From Fimbriimonadales bacterium (GTDB lineage: Bacteria > Armatimonadota > Fimbriimonadia > Fimbriimonadales > GBS-DC), in the NCBI GenBank assembly GCA_026416065.1, contig JAOAFW010000302.1:1-10121 (forward strand): a stretch of 10,121 nucleotides of DNA, given 5' to 3'. The notes beneath the pieces were generated by a model. That model saw only the letters and a program-made list of their open reading frames with translations. It did no database searches and had not been told where the DNA came from. The position numbers were made by a program, and so were the translations under genes. Shown here piece by piece: positions 7,798 through 10,121 of this stretch. Every line of letters begins with the position of its first letter. The stretch's first letter is position 1.

Positions 7798-8774
7798 CGG
7801 ACGAACGCCTCGGTTTTATCCGGCGCGTGGGGATCGTCGGTGAGCTGGTAGCCCTGCACCTGCGCCCACTCCTGTGCCAGTTGCTCCAGAATCCGGCGGC
7901 GCAACCGCTCGGTTTGTTCGCGTCGTTCACGCAGCGGAGCGTTCAGCTCGCGCGCTGGCAGCGTCGCCGAGGCAGGGTAGAGGGTCTCTTTACGCGGTGG
8001 TGCAGGCGGTAGCGATCGCGGTTGGGGCAAGTACAGTTCGGTGGCGTCGGGCTGCTGCGTGAGCTGCGCCAAGACTTCTGCTTCCGCCTCCCGAATGAAC
8101 GCACGCTTGCGTGCGTTCACGCGCACGGTGATTTCCTGCTCGATTCGCTGCTGTCGCGCCTGATACTGCATCTCTATCGATTCTTGTTGTGTCTGCCACG
8201 CACGATCGATCGCTTCCAGCTGCGTCTGTGTCTGGCGTCGTGCCTCACTATCGGGCACGGTGAAGATAAGAGCAACCAGCAGAGGAAATCGCTGGCGTCC
8301 ATATTGCTGGAACGCCTCTTGCCACTGCGCGTCGCGCTCATCACGCAGAGCGTCAAAATCGTACTGGGCACGCAGTTCCGCATGCCAGCGTTGCTCCAGT
8401 TCAGGCAAGCTTTGAAGGCGCACCTGCAACAGTCGTTCACGCACCGCTTCGCGCTGCTGCTCGATGCTCTTCAGGGCAAGTTCGCGCCGTCCCTTCAGAG
8501 TTTCTGCAGGCGGTGGCGACTCCAACTGTTCCAGCTGAGCCGAGTCGGGCGGCGATGCGAGCTGCTGGGCTGGAAGGTTCGAAAGCGAAGCGCTGGTACC
8601 CGTTGGCAACGCAATCGATTGCGCCGCGCGTTCGACATCCACGCGCACCCGCAGTTGCGGACGGCTCTGACACCCCCACAAAAGACCGAGCACGCAGAGG
8701 CAGGGCAGTCCTATCTGACCAATGCGAAGTGCCCCCCTCTCCCACCGCGTGAAAGAGGGGGGAGGAGTGTTCAT
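7779..8774 (-). CDS. Coiled-coil lipoprotein coupled to skp, unrecognised family
   Basis: A 331-residue protein I do not recognise. A hydrophobic stretch (21-34) ends in LLWGC, a lipobox, giving a lipid-modified Cys35 after signal peptidase II cleavage. Then come a Ser/Pro/Gln-rich linker (about 50-92), a long charged helical region rich in Gln, Glu and Arg (about 93-240) broken by a short hydrophobic patch LLVALIFTV (165-173), a proline-rich segment (249-260), and a C-terminal helix (about 278-305). The stretch before the signal core is unusually long (about 20 residues) and its residues 4-14 are encoded by a GC-rich inverted repeat. The ATG overlaps the skp stop (8771-8774), so it is translated as part of the bamA-skp operon. 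A membrane-tethered helical periplasmic protein beside Skp suggests an accessory role in outer-membrane protein handling; this is inference. Its stop lies inside the GH2 gene's 3' end. Confidence 0.82.
   Translation of the reverse strand: MNTPPPSFTRWERGALRIGQIGLPCLCVLGLLWGCQSRPQLRVRVDVERAAQSIALPTGTSASLSNLPAQQLASPPDSAQLEQLESPPPAETLKGRRELALKSIEQQREAVRERLLQVRLQSLPELEQRWHAELRAQYDFDALRDERDAQWQEAFQQYGRQRFPLLVALIFTVPDSEARRQTQTQLEAIDRAWQTQQESIEMQYQARQQRIEQEITVRVNARKRAFIREAEAEVLAQLTQQPDATELYLPQPRSLPPAPPRKETLYPASATLPARELNAPLRERREQTERLRRRILEQLAQEWAQVQGYQLTDDPHAPDKTEAFVRYLLAR
8096..8119. repeat. Perfect 11-bp inverted repeat with 2-nt centre inside the lipoprotein gene
   Basis: TGAACGCACGC (8096-8106) and GCGTGCGTTCA (8109-8119) are exact reverse complements around the two-base centre TT. 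On the coding (minus) strand it spans residues of VNARKRAFI (219-227). The two-base centre makes a tight RNA hairpin unlikely without opening the inner pairs, so a symmetric protein-binding site or chance are both possible. Confidence 0.7.
8732..8762. repeat. GC-rich inverted repeat at the start of the lipoprotein gene
   Basis: CCCCCCTCT (8732-8740) and AGAGGGGGG (8754-8762) are perfect 9-bp reverse complements around a 13-nt loop. It lies 12-42 nt downstream of the lipoprotein start codon and encodes residues 5-14 (around PPSFTRWERG). It resembles the small palindromic repeats of the CCCTCTCCC...GGGAGAGGG kind scattered in many GC-rich genomes. In the message it would form a strong stem just after the start codon and could lower lipoprotein output relative to skp. 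Confidence 0.75.
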
Positions 8775-9376
8775 TTCCGCTCGTTTAATCGCTTGATCAC
8801 CTCGTTGGTGATGTCATTTTCTGCGTAGAAGACCGCCTGTGCGTTGAAGACCACCGAGATTTTCTTTTCTTTCGCCACCTGAGCGATGACCTCACGCACC
8901 GCTTTCTCGACCTCGTCGCGGCTCTGCTGGACCTGTTGTTCCAGTTGCTGAACGAGCTGCTGTCCAATCGCCTGTATCGCTTCGCGTCCGACGGTCTCCA
9001 TCTGCGTGAATCGCTCGAGGGCAGCTTTCTCGGTCTCCGACGGTTGCGGTTTTTGGCGCAACTGCTGCAGTTCGCCTGCGCGCTGGCGCGCCGTCTGGGT
9101 CAGCTGCTCCACGCGCTTGCGCTGCGTATCGTTCAGGTTATTCGCCAGCAGCAAGTTCGTCAGTTCCTGACGCTCCTCGTTGGTCAGGATAATATTCTCC
9201 TGCAGGGTTTGCAGCACGTTGCGATAGCGCGTCTCTAATGCTTGAAGCCGCTCGAGGCTGGTCTTGACGAAGGTCGATTCGTTGACAACGCGATTGTAGT
9301 CCACCACGCCGAACGTTTGCGCGTGTGCGGCGGCGAGACAACTGAAAATCAGTAGCCATCCTAAGAGTGTTTTCAT
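8771..9376 (-). CDS. skp: OmpH/Skp-family periplasmic chaperone
   Basis: Skp binds unfolded outer-membrane proteins in the periplasm and delivers them to the BAM complex. From the chosen start the product has 201 residues: a signal peptide with hydrophobic core LLGWLLIFSCLAAA and likely cleavage after AHA (19/20), then the OmpH start FGVVDYNRVVNES (22-34), a long coiled-coil (about 38-165, rich in Gln, Glu and Leu) and the family C-terminal beta piece KISVVFNAQAVFYAENDIT (172-190) ending NEVIKRLN. The start at 9376 is chosen because GGAGG (9382-9386) sits 5 nt upstream; an ATG four codons earlier (9388) would overlap that site and has none of its own. It lies 42 nt after the bamA stop and its stop overlaps the lipoprotein ATG. 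The arrangement bamA-skp is the classical one in diderm bacteria. Confidence 0.92.
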   Translation of the reverse strand: MKTLLGWLLIFSCLAAAHAQTFGVVDYNRVVNESTFVKTSLERLQALETRYRNVLQTLQENIILTNEERQELTNLLLANNLNDTQRKRVEQLTQTARQRAGELQQLRQKPQPSETEKAALERFTQMETVGREAIQAIGQQLVQQLEQQVQQSRDEVEKAVREVIAQVAKEKKISVVFNAQAVFYAENDITNEVIKRLNERK

Positions 9377-9381
9377 CCTAA

Positions 9382-9386
9382 CCTCC
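9382..9386 (-). promoter_or_regulatory. Ribosome binding site that fixes the skp start
   Basis: GGAGG on the minus strand, 5 nt before the ATG at 9376. It lies inside the reading frame if the upstream ATG at 9388 is used, which argues for the shorter 201-residue protein with a standard signal peptide. Confidence 0.85.
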
Positions 9387-9418
9387 ATGTTGATTGAGTG
9401 GCGCAGGGAGTATACCCA

Positions 9419-10102
9419 TCAGAATACCTGCCCCACGCTGAAATGCGTGCGTCCCCCATCGCGTCCGATGCCGTAGTCGATACGCAGCGGTCCGAGCGGT
9501 GTGCGCACACGAATACCCAGTCCGTAGCCGATTTCGGGCTTGAAGCTGCGGCTCTGTGTGAAATCGTTCACGCTGGGATAGCCGCCCCAGGCATGCCCGA
9601 CATCCACAAAAAAGACCGCCGTGAATGCCTTCTCGACGGGTTGACGGAACTCGAAACTCAGCAACGCAGCGTTCTTGCCCCAGAACCGATCTTCGGGGTA
9701 GCCACGCAGAGTCTCTGCCCCACCGATAAAGAATTGCTCAAAGAACGGTACTGTGCCCGACACCGTGCCGTAATAGGCGCGAATGGCGAACACCTGACGC
9801 CTGTCGTCGGGCTGAGTGCGTCGCCCTTGCGGGCTATAGTAGAGGCGGTAGTCGATGGAGGTGCGCAGGAAGTTAGACTGTCCTAACTTCACAACTCCCG
9901 AGTCGAGAAACGCTTGCTCCGCCGAACGCACATTCGTAATGCCCGGCTCCAGCGTCAGTGCCAGATACTGTCCCAGAGCGGGATCCAGGTCGAAGTCGCG
10001 ATTGCTGTACACACCGCGCAGCGTAAGGCTGGTCAGCGAGCCGTCCTGTCGGATAAAGCCTCCCCCCTGATTGGTCGCCACGCGATTCGTGTTGACATCC
10101 TC
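9419..10102 (-). CDS. bamA: BamA/Omp85 outer-membrane assembly factor, C-terminal barrel part
   Basis: BamA is the essential outer-membrane beta-barrel that inserts other barrel proteins. Only about the last 227 residues are present; the POTRA domains and the first barrel strands lie beyond the contig end. Evidence: the conserved loop-6 motif IGGAETLRGYPEDRFWG contains the LRGY form of the VRGF/Y element; alternating polar/aromatic strands follow (LLSFEFRQPV, AVFFVDVGHAWGG, GYGLGIRVRTPLGPLRIDYG); the protein ends in a terminal Phe within THFSVGQVF, the usual BAM-recognised C-terminal signal. Gene order bamA-skp supports BamA rather than another Omp85 protein such as TamA. Residues read from beyond position 10102 come from sequencing adapter and do not belong to the protein. 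Confidence 0.9.
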   Translation of the reverse strand, partial: EDVNTNRVATNQGGGFIRQDGSLTSLTLRGVYSNRDFDLDPALGQYLALTLEPGITNVRSAEQAFLDSGVVKLGQSNFLRTSIDYRLYYSPQGRRTQPDDRRQVFAIRAYYGTVSGTVPFFEQFFIGGAETLRGYPEDRFWGKNAALLSFEFRQPVEKAFTAVFFVDVGHAWGGYPSVNDFTQSRSFKPEIGYGLGIRVRTPLGPLRIDYGIGRDGGRTHFSVGQVF

Positions 10103-10121
10103 CTGTCTCTTATACACATCT
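10103..10121. other. Nextera/Tn5 mosaic-end adapter left on the contig end
   Basis: The last 19 bases, CTGTCTCTTATACACATCT, are the exact reverse complement of the Tn5 mosaic end AGATGTGTATAAGAGACAG used in Nextera libraries. On the minus strand it opens a false GTG start and adds the residues MYKRQ to the BamA fragment, a known artefact tag. It is not genomic DNA. Confidence 0.97.

Noticed and set aside
7212..8012. Plus-strand open frame of 266 codons across the GH2 3' end
   Set aside because: Out-of-frame shadow of the GH2 gene, which keeps family motifs through its whole length.
8012..8019. GCGATCGC, the cyanobacterial HIP1 octamer
   Set aside because: I noticed only a single copy in the window; HIP1 genomes carry many, so it gives no support for a cyanobacterial host.
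8022..8828. Plus-strand open frame of 268 codons opposite the lipoprotein and skp genes
   Set aside because: Antisense to genes with a lipobox, family motifs and ATGA coupling; its own translation has no domain-like features and is Arg/Leu/Cys-rich as expected of a GC-rich shadow frame.
9376..9388. Upstream ATG at 9388 as the skp start
   Set aside because: It would place the only good ribosome binding site inside the coding region and puts extra charged residues before a standard signal peptide.
9409..9414. TATACT on the minus strand before skp as a promoter
   Set aside because: No -35-like sequence at the right distance and the gap to bamA is short, so co-transcription with bamA is simpler.

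Overview
The window is GC-rich bacterial DNA from a diderm (two-membrane) organism: the right end encodes BamA and a Skp/OmpH-type periplasmic chaperone. The mix of an Rpn/DUF4351-type protein with a QG-rich repeat, a cytoplasmic GH2 enzyme with unusual motifs, and an OmpH-type protein would suit Armatimonadota or a neighbouring deep lineage. That placement is a low-confidence inference from protein style, not from a marker gene. The last 19 bases are an exact Illumina Nextera/Tn5 mosaic-end sequence, so the window is probably a draft or metagenomic contig that ends in untrimmed adapter.

Plus strand, 1-7797. (i) The 3' part of an Rpn/DUF4351-like gene overlaps priA (restart primosome helicase) by ATGA. 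(ii) A clear extended -10 promoter and a strong ribosome binding site lead into a 2-hydroxyacid dehydrogenase, called malate dehydrogenase from its substrate-loop arginine although the rest looks like lactate dehydrogenase. A small FmdB-type zinc-ribbon protein follows 1 nt later. (iii) After an 85-nt gap come an ABC transporter ATPase of the LolD/MacB type, with no permease beside it, and 2 nt later an 883-residue GH2-like enzyme with a family-atypical active-site Cys-Glu pair.

Minus strand, 10102-7779. bamA (3' part), skp/ompH and an unrecognised coiled-coil lipoprotein form a compact outer-membrane biogenesis cluster. BamA inserts beta-barrel proteins and Skp holds them in the periplasm. 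The lipoprotein is coupled to skp by an ATGA overlap and is a candidate extra factor of the same pathway. Its 3' end overlaps the 3' end of the GH2 gene by 19 bp (convergent).

No rRNA, tRNA, CRISPR array, insertion sequence or long gene-free stretch was seen. The most useful second-look items are the adapter artefact that creates a false BamA N-terminus, the GH2 motif set, the LDH/MDH mosaic, the skp-linked lipoprotein, and two perfect inverted repeats inside the lipoprotein gene. I see no clearly new multi-gene system; the outer-membrane lipoprotein is the best candidate for an undescribed component.
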